This document shows positions 20,251 through 30,637 of a DNA stretch of 64,000 nt, piece by piece. Position 1 is the first letter of the stretch. Every line of letters begins with the position of its first letter. The notes beneath the pieces were generated by a model. The model did not search any database and had not been told where the DNA came from. It saw only the letters and a program-made list of their open reading frames with translations. Both the position numbers and the translations under genes were made by a program. The stretch comes from JAEULH01 sp963746275 (GTDB taxonomy: Bacteria > Pseudomonadota > Alphaproteobacteria > Rhodospirillales > Defluviicoccaceae): the NCBI GenBank assembly GCA_963746275.1, contig CAVVAX010000024.1, forward strand, positions 1 through 64,000. The letters are read 5' to 3'.

Positions 20251-20504
20251 GCGATGAGCGGAGCGACGACGAGAAGATCGCCGAGATCCAGGCGGAGCTG
20301 CGGCGGCTGAAGGGAGAGCTCGGCGAGGCCTACTGGCAGAACGGCGAGGTCGCCGCCCTGCAGCAGGCGCTTCGCCGGCTGATCGGTGGCTATGGCGCCT
20401 GGGGGGAGCACAAGCTGCCGATGCACCAGCGCGCCCGCGCCGCGGCCAGGCTCGAGAGCGAGAGCGCCGACCTGCTCTGGCCCGGCCGGGCTTCGGGCGG
20501 ATGA
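20247..20504 (+). CDS. small coiled-coil hypothetical protein
   Basis: An 85-residue charged protein. Residues 5-45 are rich in Glu, Lys, Leu and Ala in a heptad-like pattern (EKIAEIQAELRRLKGELGEA), which suggests a coiled coil or helical hairpin. A conserved-looking tail has HKLPMHQRARAAARLE. Start and stop both overlap neighbours (ATGA at 20247 and again at 20501), so it is part of a tight operon between the methyltransferase and sfsA. Function unknown. Confidence 0.7.
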   Translation: MSDERSDDEKIAEIQAELRRLKGELGEAYWQNGEVAALQQALRRLIGGYGAWGEHKLPMHQRARAAARLESESADLLWPGRASGG

Positions 20505-21256
20505 GGTTCGCGGCGCCCCTGATCCGCGGCACCCTGCTCCGCCGCTACAAGCGCTTCCTTGCCGACGTCGCCCTCGAAGGCGGCGAGATCGTTACCGCCC
20601 ACTGCCCGAACTCCGGCTCGATGCTGTCGGTGGACGTACCGGGCGCCGAGGTGTGGCTGTCGCCGGCGCCGGATCACCGGCGCAAGCTCGCCTTCACCTG
20701 GGAGCTGATCCGCATTGGTGACGTTCTCGTCGGCATCAACACGGGCCGGCCAAACGCCCTTGCCGCCGAGGCCACCGCCGCGGGCGCCATCGCCGAGCTC
20801 GCCGGCTACGACACCGTCCGCCGTGAGGTTCGCTTGGGCCGCAACGCCCGCATCGACCTCTTGCTCGAAGCGAAGCACCGCCCCAAGTGCTTTGTCGAGG
20901 TCAAGAACGTGACGCTGCAGCGGGCGTCTCGCTTGGGTCTCCTGGAGTTCCCCGACTGCGTGACGGCGAGAGGAGTGAAGCATCTGGTTGAACTGGCGGC
21001 GGCCGTGGCAGAAGGGCATCGTGCGGTGATGCTGTTCCTCGCCCAGCGGGGTGACGGAGACCTTTTCGCTGTCGCCGACGACCTCGACCCGGGCTACGCC
21101 CGTGCCCTGGAGGCCGCCATCGCCGCCGGCGTGGAGGTTCTCTGCTATCGCTGCACTATAGGCCTTGAGGAGATCCGGGTGGGCGACCCGCTCGCTTTTG
21201 CCGGCGCATCATGCGAACCTGCGCCCGCGCGCGGCTTTGCTGGCATGGGGCAGTGA
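20501..21256 (+). CDS. sfsA: SfsA family DNA/RNA nuclease-like protein
   Basis: SfsA was named for sugar fermentation stimulation; the fold is of the PD-(D/E)XK nuclease kind with an N-terminal OB domain. The 251-residue protein shows the family blocks RRYKRFLADV, VTAHCPNSGSM, GRNARIDLLLE and CFVEVKNVTL, the last holding the ExK active-site pair, and YPDCVTARG-like FPDCVTARGVKHL. Start overlaps the upstream stop, and the stop TGA shares one base with the ATG of map. The true cellular role remains unsettled. Confidence 0.9.
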   Translation: MRFAAPLIRGTLLRRYKRFLADVALEGGEIVTAHCPNSGSMLSVDVPGAEVWLSPAPDHRRKLAFTWELIRIGDVLVGINTGRPNALAAEATAAGAIAELAGYDTVRREVRLGRNARIDLLLEAKHRPKCFVEVKNVTLQRASRLGLLEFPDCVTARGVKHLVELAAAVAEGHRAVMLFLAQRGDGDLFAVADDLDPGYARALEAAIAAGVEVLCYRCTIGLEEIRVGDPLAFAGASCEPAPARGFAGMGQ

Positions 21257-22083
21257 TGAACGACGTCAGCCTGGCTCTCGGCCGGGAAAACAGCCGGACG
21301 ATCAAGATCCACGCCGAGGAACACTTCGAGGGCATGCGCCGGGCCGGCCTGCTCGCCGCCGAGACCCTTGACTTCATCACCCCTTACGTCGTCCCTGGGG
21401 TGACCACCGGCGCTCTGGATGCGCTCTGCGACGAATTCATCCGCGACAACGGCGGCATCTCCGCGCCCTTGAACTACCGCGGCTTCCCGCGGTCGATCTG
21501 CACCTCCATTAACCATGTCGTCTGCCACGGCATCCCCGATGACGACAAGACGCTGAAGGAGGGCGACATCGTCAACATCGACGTCACCCCCATCGTCGAT
21601 GGCTGGCACGGCGATAGCAGCCGGATGTACGCGGTCGGCGCGGTCAGGGTGAAGGCGCAGCGGCTGATCGACGTGACCTTCGAGGCGATGTGGAAGGGGA
21701 TCGAGGCCGTCCGCCCCGGCGCCAAGGTCGGCGACATCGGCTACGCCATCCAGAGCTTCGTCGAGGCGCAGCAGTTCTCGGTGGTGCGCGACTTCTGCGG
21801 CCATGGCCTGGGGCGCATCTTCCACGATGCCCCCAACATCCCCCACTACGGCGAGCCGAACACCGGCCCGGAACTCCGCGAAGGCATGTTCTTCACCATC
21901 GAGCCGATGATCAATGCCGGCCGCTGGGAGGTGAAGATCCTCAAGGACGGCTGGACGGCGGTCACCCGCGACCGTTCGCTGTCGGCCCAGTTCGAGCACT
22001 CGATCGGGGTGACAGCCGACGGCTGCGAGGTCTTCACCCGCTCGCCGAAGGGGCTCGACCGGCCGCCCTACGCCGCCGCCTGA
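21256..22083 (+). CDS. map: type I methionine aminopeptidase
   Basis: Removes the initiator methionine from nascent proteins; essential in most bacteria. About 275 residues. Metal and substrate ligands are visible in order: the His of INHVVCHGIP, the Asp pair in VNIDVTPIVDGWHGDSSRMY, the His of CGHGLGRIFHDAPNIPHYG, the Glu of FFTIEPMIN and the Glu in AQFEHSIGVT. The ATG at 21256 overlaps the sfsA stop by one base; a longer frame to 21211 lies inside sfsA. The stop shares bases with the next ATG (radC), so the operon continues. sfsA-map-radC order is common in this class. Confidence 0.95.
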   Translation: MNDVSLALGRENSRTIKIHAEEHFEGMRRAGLLAAETLDFITPYVVPGVTTGALDALCDEFIRDNGGISAPLNYRGFPRSICTSINHVVCHGIPDDDKTLKEGDIVNIDVTPIVDGWHGDSSRMYAVGAVRVKAQRLIDVTFEAMWKGIEAVRPGAKVGDIGYAIQSFVEAQQFSVVRDFCGHGLGRIFHDAPNIPHYGEPNTGPELREGMFFTIEPMINAGRWEVKILKDGWTAVTRDRSLSAQFEHSIGVTADGCEVFTRSPKGLDRPPYAAA

Positions 22084-22855
22084 TGGCGCGGCGGCGAGAG
22101 CCGTCGTCCGGCCCCGCGCCGGCGGATGGCGCTGTCGGCGACATCGCGGCCGACGCTGGGTTGGCGAAACCGGAAGCGGCGGCCAAGCCGCACCATCACG
22201 ACCACCGCCAGCGCCTGCGCGAGCGTTTCTCGCCGCCGACACCGAGTCGTTCGCCGACTACGAGCTGCTCGAGCTCCTGCTCTTCAACTCCATCGACCGG
22301 GTCGACACCAAGCCGCTGGCGAAGCAGCTCCTTGCCGACTTCCGAAGTCTTGGCGCGGTCCTCGCCGCCGATCCCGCCCGGCTCGCCGCCTACCCGCGGC
22401 TCAACGCCCGCACCTTCGCCCTGTTCAAGGCGGTGCGCGAGGCCTCCCGGCGGCTGATCCGCAGCGAGATCGAGGGCCGGCCGGTGCTGTCGTCGTGGAG
22501 CCGGGTGATCGACTACTGCCGCGCCTGCCTGAGCCACGAGCCGAACGAGCAGTTCCGCCTGCTGTTCCTCAACCGCAAGAACGAGCTCATCGCCGACGAG
22601 GTGCAGGGCCGCGGCACGGTCGACCACACCCCGGTCTACCCCCGCGAAGTGGTGAAGCGGGCGCTGGAGCTGGGCGCCACCGCGTTGATCATGGTCCACA
22701 ACCACCCGTCCGGCGATCCGACGCCGTCGCGCGCCGACGTTGAGATGACGCTGGAGATCCGCGACGCCGCCGACAAGCTCGGCATCGCGCTTTACGACCA
22801 CATCATCGTCGCCCGCACCGGCGCCACCTCGCTAAAGGCGCGAGGGCTGATGTAG
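22083..22855 (+). CDS. radC: RadC family JAB-domain protein (one frameshift)
   Basis: RadC has an N-terminal helix-hairpin-helix region and a C-terminal JAB metalloprotease-like domain; a repair role is no longer firmly supported. The C-terminal domain is intact, with the metal site VHNHPSGDPTPSRAD and the tail LYDHIIVARTGATSLKARGLM. The first 48 residues (from ATG 22083, ending HRQRLRERF) are in another frame; one C is missing near 22230, after which LAADTESFADYELLELLLF continues. Corrected length about 257 residues. Its start overlaps the map stop. Confidence 0.85.
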
Positions 22856-22940
22856 CGGCAGGAAAGCCGCCTAGAGCGGAAGATTTTTAGGCGCATGGCG
22901 GGGGAATTGTACCGGCCGCTGCGGCCGGACGCTCCGTATC

Positions 22941-23475
22941 TTAGGAAGCGGTCTGACCGAAGAACATCCCTTTGTAGCCCGCCTCAGGAGTACCCAAGGT
23001 TTGTTCGAAAATGATCTGACAAACTTTCAAGCCACAGGTCAAAACGATAGTGTGGCTTGCGAAATTCAGCATCTCCAGCTGGATCGCACCTTGAAGCCAG
23101 CGTGTATGGTCGGCGCCGTAACGTGAACGCCGACACCGATCCTGGCGAGCGAGCTTTTTCCCTCCACGCGCGCTGCTATCTTGGATGAGGTGGGCAGCTC
23201 AATTTGCTCATTCGTCCATGCTAGTACAGCTGGCCTGGCTCCAACTGGTAGTTGTCGATGCGCACTTCCTCCTGATGCCGCATCATTTCCGTGTACTTGT
23301 ACTTTGCGTCGCCCGGCTTGATCAGCAGGCCTGAGCTAGTGTTCCACCGACGGCCTACGGAAGCCAGCGTCAAGTCTAGGCTGGTCGAGCTGAACGCAGT
23401 GGGCTCCGGACGCGGCTCAACGATGATTTGCCCGCACCTAATCGCGGTCTCGATCTCGCGGTCTGTGAGGATCAT
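22941..23475 (-). CDS. dcd: dCTP deaminase-like protein (two frameshifts)
   Basis: dCTP deaminases convert dCTP to dUTP for thymidylate synthesis. Three frame pieces join into one protein of about 178 residues: MILTDREIETAIRCGQ up to YQLEPGQL, then AWTNEQIELP through ARVEGKSSLARIGVGVHVT and IHAGF, then AIQLEMLNFASHTIVL to CQIIFEQTLGTPEAGYKG. The catalytic block RVEGKSSLAR-IGV and the C-terminal QLEMLN block are clear. Breaks are near 23226 and 23089; in both, one G seems lost from a GG or GGG. Composition is lower in GC than the core. It may be a second, acquired dcd. True decay cannot be excluded. Confidence 0.8.
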
Positions 23476-23499
23476 TGCTCCCTCAGAACAACGACTACC

Positions 23500-23865
23500 C
23501 TAAGCTGTCTGGCTCGCGAAGACCCAGATGCGCCAGTTACCTGCAGCAAATTCGCGGGGCAACTCGACCAAAATCTTATTCTCTTCCTGATGCACCTTCT
23601 CGACCATGACCTTATCGTTGCGTAGCAGGCTGTCGTGCACGACAACCTCTTCAACCGTTCCGGCGCTGGTCTCTATCTCAACGATGACCTCGCCCGGACC
23701 CGGACCCGCAGCCTTGTCCATGTAACGGACCAGCACGCTCTCCTCCTCCAGTCGAATGGCTTCCCGCTCCCGCACGGCGAAAGCTACCGTAGGCACCAGC
23801 CTAGCCTCGGACAAGAATTCCCGCCACAAGAAGGTAAGCAGATCGCCGCGCGCCAGAAGCCGCAT
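23500..23865 (-). CDS. hypothetical protein
   Basis: A 121-residue soluble protein with many Glu and Val residues and a predicted beta-rich pattern (EVIVEIETSAGTVEEVVVHD, then VELPREFAAGNWRIWVF). No domain is recognised. It lies 24 bp upstream of the dCTP deaminase gene on the same strand and 15 bp after the permease gene, so it could be co-transcribed with either. The start at 23865 is the first ATG; later starts are possible. Its composition resembles that of the dcd gene. Confidence 0.5.
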   Translation of the reverse strand: MRLLARGDLLTFLWREFLSEARLVPTVAFAVREREAIRLEEESVLVRYMDKAAGPGPGEVIVEIETSAGTVEEVVVHDSLLRNDKVMVEKVHQEENKILVELPREFAAGNWRIWVFASQTA

Positions 23866-23880
23866 GCAGGGGGCTGGGAC

Positions 23881-25247
23881 CTACACGACGACCCACAGCG
23901 CCCACGTCAGCAGGAAGCCGGTCACGCCGCAGATGGTCGTGAGCGCGGTCCACGTTTTCAGGCCGTCGGCGACGGACAGCCCTAGGTACTTGGTCACGAT
24001 CCAAAACCCGGAATCATTGATGTGGGAGAGCCCGAGACCGCCGAAGCCCGTCGCCAGGGTGACCAGCGCGATCTGCAACGGGCTGTAGCCGCCGGCTGCC
24101 ACGCCGTCCGCCAGCAGGCCAGCGGTGGTCAGGATCGCCACGGTGGCCGAGCCCTGCGCCGCCCGCAGCGAGAGCGAGATGACGAATGCGGCGACGATGA
24201 GCGGCATCCCCATCGCCGTCAGCGACTGCGACAGCGCGCTTCCGATCTTGGACTCGACGAGGACGTTCCCGAACACGCCGCCGGCGCCGGTCACGAAGAT
24301 GATGATGGCGACGATGGGCAAGGCGGAGTCGGCGATGATGCTGCGCTCTCTCTTGTTCCACCCGGCCGTGTTGCCGATGAGGAGGTACGCGACCAGCAGG
24401 CCGATCATCAGCGCCGTCGCCGGCGCCCCGATCAGGGACGCGTACGGGAGCACCGGATGGCCCTTGGGCAGCACCGTCGCCGCCACCGAGCCGATCATGA
24501 TCAGCAGGATCGGCAGCACGACGAGCATCACCACGGTCGCGGCGCTCGGCACCTTTCGCTTGAGCTTCGAACCGTCTATCTGAGGCGGCTCATCGGAGAT
24601 CGCTTCCGTCGCCGGCGAAGGCCCGAGGATCAGCGTGTCAACCCTGAACAGCTTCGCCGCGAAGAACCCGACCACGCCGACGGCGGCGCAGATGATCAGC
24701 CCGACCAGGGTCACCAGCCCCACGTCCGCGTTCAGGAGCGCCGCCGCCGCGACCGGGCCGGGGTGAGGGGGCAGCGCCACGTGCACGGTGAGCAGGATGG
24801 CGCCGACGGGCAGCGCGATCTTCATCGGGTGGATCTTCGCGACCTTGGCAAAGCCGAAGACGATCGGCGCCAGGATGATGAAGCCCACGTCGAAGAACAC
24901 TGGGATGCCGAGGATGAACGACGCGGCGGTGAGAGCGGCAATGACGCGCCTCGCGCCTAAGACCTCGGTGAACCGCCGGGCGAGATTGTCCGCGCCGCCG
25001 GAGACCTCGATCAGCCGTCCCAGCATCGACCCCAGGCCGACCACGATGGCCACCGAGCCGAGCACCTTGCCCATGCCCGCGATCATCACCGGAACGACGT
25101 TCGGCAAGCGGAATGCCGGTGACCAGCGCAGTTCCGAAGCTCACCAGCAGCAGGGCCACGAAGGCCGGCAACTCGAGCCTGATCACCAGGACCAGAAGGA
25201 TGGCGACCGCAACGAGCGCGGTAATCAGACAGTCCAGCGGTTCCCAT
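23881..25247 (-). CDS. GntP-family gluconate/sugar-acid permease (frameshifts near N-terminus)
   Basis: Proton symporter for sugar acids with about twelve membrane segments. The main frame from near 25107 holds the family pattern GIPVFFDVGFIILAPIVFG, HVALPPHPGPVAAA and LSHINDSGFWIV. The first 45 residues lie in other frames: LELPAFVALLLVSFGTALVTGIPL joins at about 25106, and a start ATG at 25247 with GGAGG upstream joins after a further shift near 25230. Corrected length about 455 residues, normal for GntP. Together with the next two genes it suggests import of L-threonate, D-erythronate or a similar four-carbon acid. Confidence 0.85.
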
Positions 25248-25267
25248 CTGTGAGGCCTCCTGGCGAC

Positions 25268-26169
25268 TTACGCGTCTTTGCGGCGGCGCGGAGCCACCAC
25301 CCGGATGACCGAGGAGTCATCGGCCGCGGCCTGGCCGTTGGCCTGGCCGATCAGGTACAGCCCCTCGGCGGCGGCGGCGATCGGCGTCGCCAGGCCGACG
25401 GCTCGGGCGGCGCTGTTCACGATCCCCATGTCCTTGACGAAGATGTCGAGACGGCTCTTCACCTCGGCTCCGCTCTCGTCGTAGGCCTGCAGCATGCGCG
25501 GCCCGCGGTCGCCGAGCATGAAGGACGCCGCGCGCACCGGCCATCAGGGTCTTCAAGGCAACGGTCGGGTCCAGGCCCAGGGCTTCGGCCAGGGCCAGGG
25601 CCTCGCCGCCTGCGGCAATGTGCACGCCGCACAAGAGCTGGTTGACGGTCTTCATCGCCTGGCCGTCCCCGGCCTTCGGGCCGATCCGCACCAGGGTGGA
25701 CGCCAACTGTTCCAGCACCGGCAGGGCGGCCGTGTAGGCGGCATCGTCGGCGCCGACCGTTACCAGCAGATCCCCCTTGCCGGCTCTGGCCGGACCGCCG
25801 GAGATCGGCGCGTCGACCAGGTGCAGCTTCGCTTGCGCCAGTTGGCCGGCCACCTCGCGGACGGCGTCGATGCCGACCGTCGAGGTGAGCACGACGGCCG
25901 CGCCCGGCTCGAGCACACCGACGACCCCGTCCATGCCGTAGAGAGCCTCGTCGAGCTGCGCCTTGTTGCGCACGGCAAGAAGGACGACGTCGGCGCCGGT
26001 CGCCGCTTCCCGGGCGTTGTCGGCGGGGATGAGGCCGGCCTTCTCCGCCGAGCGCCAGCCGCTCGGCGCTGATGTCGTAGCCGCGGACGCTGAAGCGCTC
26101 GCCGAGCCGCGTCGCCATGGGCAGACCCATGGCTCCCAGCCCCAGCACGGCGATAATGGGATGGCTCAT
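25268..26169 (-). CDS. NAD-dependent beta-hydroxyacid dehydrogenase, LtnD-like (two frameshifts)
   Basis: Member of the 3-hydroxyisobutyrate dehydrogenase family. In operons with a four-carbon acid sugar kinase such enzymes (LtnD) oxidise L-threonate or D-erythronate at C2. Visible: dinucleotide loop VLGLGAMGLPMATRL, substrate loop DAPISGGPARAGKGDL, and the catalytic Lys in QAMKTVNQLLCG. Frame breaks occur near 26045 (end of RLAL) and near 25530 (AGAR to ASFMLGDRGPRML). Corrected length about 300 residues. It lies between permease and kinase genes on the same strand. Substrate is inferred from context. Confidence 0.85.
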
Positions 26170-26208
26170 TTCTTTCTCCCTTCTACAGGCACCGGCTTGC
26201 GGGCTAGG

Positions 26209-27629
26209 TCAGTTGGACAACGTGTCGGCGACGTCGGCCAGCGACTCCTCAGTCCCGACGTTTCCGGCGAAGACGATGTAGGGGATGCCGCGGGCGGGCC
26301 CGTCGATCGGCTCCCACAGCGAGACGATGCCGGGCAGCATCGGCCCGCGGACCATGGCGCGGCCGATCTCCAGGCCACGGCTGGCTACGTCCGACGAGGT
26401 GATGCCGCCCTTGGCGATCACGAAGCGCGGCGGAGCGATGTCGAGGACCCGGCGGACGACCTGCACGACGGCATCCGACACGGCCCGGGCGATCCTGCAG
26501 CGAGTCCGCGCCGTCGGTGCCACGAACGAGTATGCGCGAGGTGCGGACGACCACGTTGCCCTCCCGCAGCGCCGCGGCAACCTCGGCGACGACGCCTGCC
26601 AGGTGCTCCTGGCGGGCTTGGCCAAGGACCTTGGCGACGTCGATCTCGAACTCCGCCGGTCGCCGGCGCGCGCGCAGGGCGTCGAGCTGGCGGGTGGTGA
26701 GGTCGACGTGCGAGCCGACGACGATCAGCCCGCCGAAGACCGAGGCGGCGCCGCGGATCGGAGCAATCTCTTCGGCCGTGAGCGGCGGATGGACATCCTG
26801 GCCGATCATGCCGCGGGCGAAGGGCGGCCCGACCCGGAACACGAAGCGCTTGCCGGCCGCCTGGGCCTTCAGCAGCCCCAGCGCCAGGGAGCGAAGGTCG
26901 GACTCCTCGATGATGTCGACGACCACCCATCGGCCGCCGGACAGCGGCAGCAGCTTGTCGGCCACTGCGTCGCCGCCGGCGCGGATGTCGTCCAGGGTGA
27001 TGGCGACGACCTCGCTGGCGGGGATCTGGCCGCCGGACTTCTCCTCCACCCATTCGCGCAAATCGGAGCTGCGGTAGCCGAAGGTCGCGTCCCGGGCGAA
27101 CTCGGTTTCCCCGACCGGTACATAACCGCTGGCGGCATTGCCGGCGTAGTGGATGGAGTTGAGGGTGATGCGGCCGGCGTCGCCGAAGGCCGGAACGACG
27201 AGCGTCGCGTCCGTCGCGCGACCCGCAGCCGCGAGCTCCTCGATGATGATCCGCGGCTCCAGAGGGAAATGCCCCCGCAGGGTGGAGTCCGATCGCGAGA
27301 CGAAATCGACCTCGACGCCAAGGGCCTGCGCGGCGGCAAGCGCGGCCCTGACGACGTCGCGGTTCCGCTCGGCGGCCTCGCGCGGGTCGAGCGAGCGGGA
27401 ATTGGTCATGACGTACACGGCAGCGGCGCCAGTGCCGAGCGCCCACTGCAGATCCTGCACCGCCCACGAATTCAGCACGGGAAGCTCGGCTACCGACTGC
27501 GTGCCTGTCGGATCGTCGTCCAACACCACGAGCTGGCGGGCCGGAGCTGCCCCTGGCTTTGCGCACGTCGGCAGGGGTGAGAGCGAGCGGAGGCGGAGTG
27601 CCCCCGAGGAGGTCTTGCCGGCTGATCAT
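26209..27629 (-). CDS. four-carbon acid sugar kinase family protein (two frameshifts)
   Basis: Kinase of the DUF1537 family (OtnK/LtnK type) that phosphorylates 3-oxo four-carbon acids made by the adjacent dehydrogenase. N-terminal block VVLDDDPTGTQSVAELPVL with DFVSRSDSTLRGHFPLE binds the sugar acid; the C-terminal block RFVIAKGGITSSDVASRGL forms the ATP site. The start at 27629 (MISRQDLLGG) joins the main frame near 27545, where one G of a GGGG is surplus; the second break is near 26490. Net length about 470 residues. First gene of the kinase-dehydrogenase-permease cassette; the expected aldolase/isomerase genes are not in the window. Confidence 0.85.
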
Positions 27630-28474
27630 CTGAGCGCCTTCTCGTCCCGGATCGTCCGAGTGTGACCCTCGGACTTGAGCTTCGGCATCTTCAACCGGAA
27701 GCGTAGCGCCTGCACGCGGGGCGCGACCCATCGCAGGATACAGAGCCTCAGCATCCCGAGTCTGCTGCACTTCGGGTAGCTTCGCGCGGTGCCCTGACCT
27801 CTGCGTGGCGTGGAACGACCGCGCCCGTCGAACGACGGGTGGCGTGATCTGACAGGAAACGGGCGCGCAGGCGTCCCCCCGGTTTCTGGCCGCTGAACGC
27901 GGAGAGCCCGCACCAGTGATTGGTTCGTCTACTACGCGGCGGAGCGCCGCGCGCACCGCACTCCCCCACGCCGGAGTGGATGTGGATCGATAGCATCGGC
28001 GACATGCACTTGTTCGACGGCGGAACGGGCTGCGCCAGCGCGTCTTCGAGAACCAGAGGAAGCCGGGCTCGGACCGCCTAGGCGAGATCACCACGGAGAT
28101 CGTCTCCGCCCTCGGCCCCGAAGCGGCACCGATCCGGCTACCCGAGGGCGCCGCCCGCCACGGCGAGGCGCACGCGAGGCGCACACATCGTGCTCACCGC
28201 CGGCGTCTTTCGCGAGGGCTACCGCAAGGGGAAGAGGCTGCTCTGGGAGGCGGAGCGCCGATCCGGTCTCGCTGCCGATGACGGCGAGTCCCCTTCAATG
28301 CGCGGGAGCCAGAGCAGCGACGACACGCTATGCCAGGAGGCGCCGGCCGGCAATGCCCCCGACGGGGGCGGCCATCGTCATCGGCGAGAGCATGCGTCGT
28401 CGTACAGCGCCATCGTACAATCGTCGGAAGATGGTCTGCTAATATTCCCTAAAACCTTGTACCGTATTTATTTT
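27630..28474. other. unassigned stretch upstream of the sugar-acid cassette
   Basis: 845 bp with no gene I can support. Several frames of 60-100 codons exist on both strands, but none shows a known motif. On the plus strand, pieces such as LGEITTEIVSALGPEAAPIR (about 28080-28140) followed by VFREGYRKGKRLLWEAERRS (28200-28260) look protein-like but lie in different frames, so a broken gene is possible. The last 100 bp before the tRNA are AT-rich. Confidence 0.4.
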
Positions 28475-28550
28475 TTGGTGGGCGCGTTGGGACTCGAACC
28501 CAAGACCCTCTGATTAAAAGTCAGATGCTCTGCCGACTGAGCTACGCGCC
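28475..28550 (-). tRNA. tRNA-Lys (anticodon TTT)
   Basis: A full cloverleaf of 76 bases including an encoded CCA. The acceptor stem GGGCGCG pairs with CGCGCCC; the D arm has AGCTCAGTCGG; the anticodon loop is CTTTTAA with anticodon TTT; the T arm has GGTTCGAGTCCC. The discriminator base is A, followed by CCA at 28475-28477. Confidence 0.96.
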
Positions 28551-28926
28551 CTTTCCAGGGAATTGGTAACGCGATGACGGTCGCGCCCCTATGGCGCTCG
28601 ATGGCCGCCTTGGCAACCTCCGCTACACGCTGGCGATAATGCCGCTCCGGGACGCATAGTCAACGACGCCCTCGGCTCCAGGGTGGCTCCAGGGGCGGTT
28701 CTCGGCTGCCGCGCCGAACGATCTGTCCGGCCCTGAGCAAGCACAACGTCGTCCGCACCCGCGGGTACGCCTACACCATCGGCATCGGGCCAGCGGAGGA
28801 AGGCGGTTCCGTCGTGACCTGCCCGCACGCGTTCTGGACAGCGCCAGCGGGCTGGGTAGCGCAAGAGGGGCGACGGTCGCTACATGATCGCTGCGGCGCG
28901 GCCGCCGCCCCTTTGCTTCGGCCGCT
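28551..28926. other. intergenic stretch
   Basis: 376 bp between the tRNA and the end of the next gene. Frames of about 90-100 codons on the minus strand are Arg/Pro-rich and typical of antisense high-GC noise. Nothing further is supported. Confidence 0.4.
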
Positions 28927-30637
28927 TCAGCGGCTGTCAATGCGGTAGATTGTCGTGCTGTCGCTGAGCTCGTGGATCACCCCCAGCAGCGGCACGTCAA
29001 TCGGGCTGTCCTGCTTCGGAATGAAGACGAAGCCTTCGGGCTCGAGATCGCCCACCGTCGCGCAGGTGGGAAGCTCGGGCGAGCCCTTCGTTCCGCAGTT
29101 TGGTTTCGGGTCGAGGGTGAAGTCGCGGTTGTTGATGTACTGCTGGAACACCGGCTTGGCCGGGTCGGTGATGTCGTAGACGACGAACCCGCCGATGCGC
29201 TCGAAGCCGACAAACAGGTAGTCGCGCCCATCCACGTTGCCCACCGTGAGGTGCTCCGGCTCCGGGCCCCGGTCGTCGCTTCGCGAGTCCAGGAGATTTT
29301 CGTCCTCGCCCGTGTTGAAGGCAGCCGGTACCGCCTGCGCGGTGATCTGCTCGAACGCATCGCCACTGTTGAAGACGAGCTTTCCTTCCATCGTCCAGAC
29401 CGAGAACGAGCGGCTGCCGAGCATATAGATCTCGTCGAGGTCCGCCGTCCTCTTCGGGGTCGCCATTGGCGTTCGTCACATTCAACCGTCCGAGGTTCGC
29501 GTCCTTCTTCAGGTCAGCGCCGTTGGGGAAGGCGGTTGGATCCAGCGCGAGGCTTCTCAGGCGGACCTTCTCGCCGTAGCCACACTCCCCGTCCTTTGGA
29601 TCACCTTCGTCCGCGGTAACCAGGAAGGTCTGTCGGCCGCCACCGACCACCGCGATCCCGTCGGGGGAGTAAAACGAGCGCACCGGCCATGGCTTGACGT
29701 TGACGCCACCGTCCTTGTCGCTCGCATCGAAGCCATGGCCGGGCTGGGAGTGGTCCTGGCTGCCGAGCGGATAGATCTCCACCACCTTCGCCGACTTCAG
29801 GTCGACCTTGGCGATGGCGTTGTTGCGCTCCAGCGTCACCCAGGCAAAGCGCGAGTCGGCGGAGATTGAAAGCCCTTCGGGATTTGCATCCTGAGAAACC
29901 GTGATCGGGCTGCCGGGGTCGAGGACGTTCAGGCCGTAAAAGCGGGCACCGGCCGCGAGCAGCTCGTCCCTCTTCTCATTGAAGGCGCTGAAGTCGGCGA
30001 CGCGCACGGATGGACGGACGTTGCATTTGTCCGGCCCCTGCCGGCAGCCGCCCCAGTTCACCGAGCCAAGGTCGATGACGGTGACGGCTCCTTCCGGATC
30101 ATCGAGGCAGTCGTCGCTCAGCGACCCAGAGGCGGTGACGACCAGCGTCTTACCGTTCGGGGCGAAGAAGATGCGGCTGGCGTCCTTGACCTCTATGGGC
30201 CTCGCGACCAGAAGGCCGTCGGCGTTGAAGAGAACCACCTGGTCCGCCCCTGGCGACTCGTTCTTTATGGCAACCGCGACGATCCCCTTGTGGACGGCGA
30301 GACTGTTCGGCTCGCTGCCATACGGCGTGATGTCGATCGTGCGATCCAACCCCGGCGCTGTGGGAACGCTGATGTCGATGACGTCGATCCCCTGGCGGTC
30401 GACGCTGCCGACGAACAGGCGCTTGCTCTCTGCGTCGTACCCTGGAGGAGAAGCCGGCGTGTTGTTACTGAACATCCCGCCGCGGTACGTTCCGGCCACC
30501 GACAAGGTGATCGAATTTGAGCCCAATTCCAGGCTCACCGGTTCGAAGGCTGCGGCCGGATCAGCAGCCGCGAGCAGGAGCGCCGCCGGCAAGGCCAGAG
30601 CGGCGGAAGGGACACGTTTCGGTTGCTTGTCGTCCAT
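28927..30637 (-). CDS. exported choice-of-anchor I family protein (one frameshift)
   Basis: A secreted beta-propeller-like protein of about 569 residues; function unknown, with some relatives described as phosphatase- or phytase-like. Residues 1-29 are a signal peptide. Visible family blocks: ANPEGLSISADSRFAWVTLE, NNAIAKVDLKSAKVVEIYPL, FDASDKDGGVNVKPWPV, LVTADEGDPKDG and, after the frame break near 29450, EIYMLGSRSFSVW and PEPEHLTVGNVDGRDYLFVG. Acidic Asp-rich loops suggest Ca binding. The ATG at 30637 follows GTGGGGGG. Downstream on the strand lies the tRNA. No anchor domain remains at the C-terminus, in line with free secretion. Confidence 0.82.

Noticed and set aside
22856..22890. Possible terminator after radC (GCGGC-AGGAAA-GCCGC stem)
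   Set aside because: Only a 5-bp stem and the T run is about 15 bases away, so it does not meet a normal intrinsic terminator.
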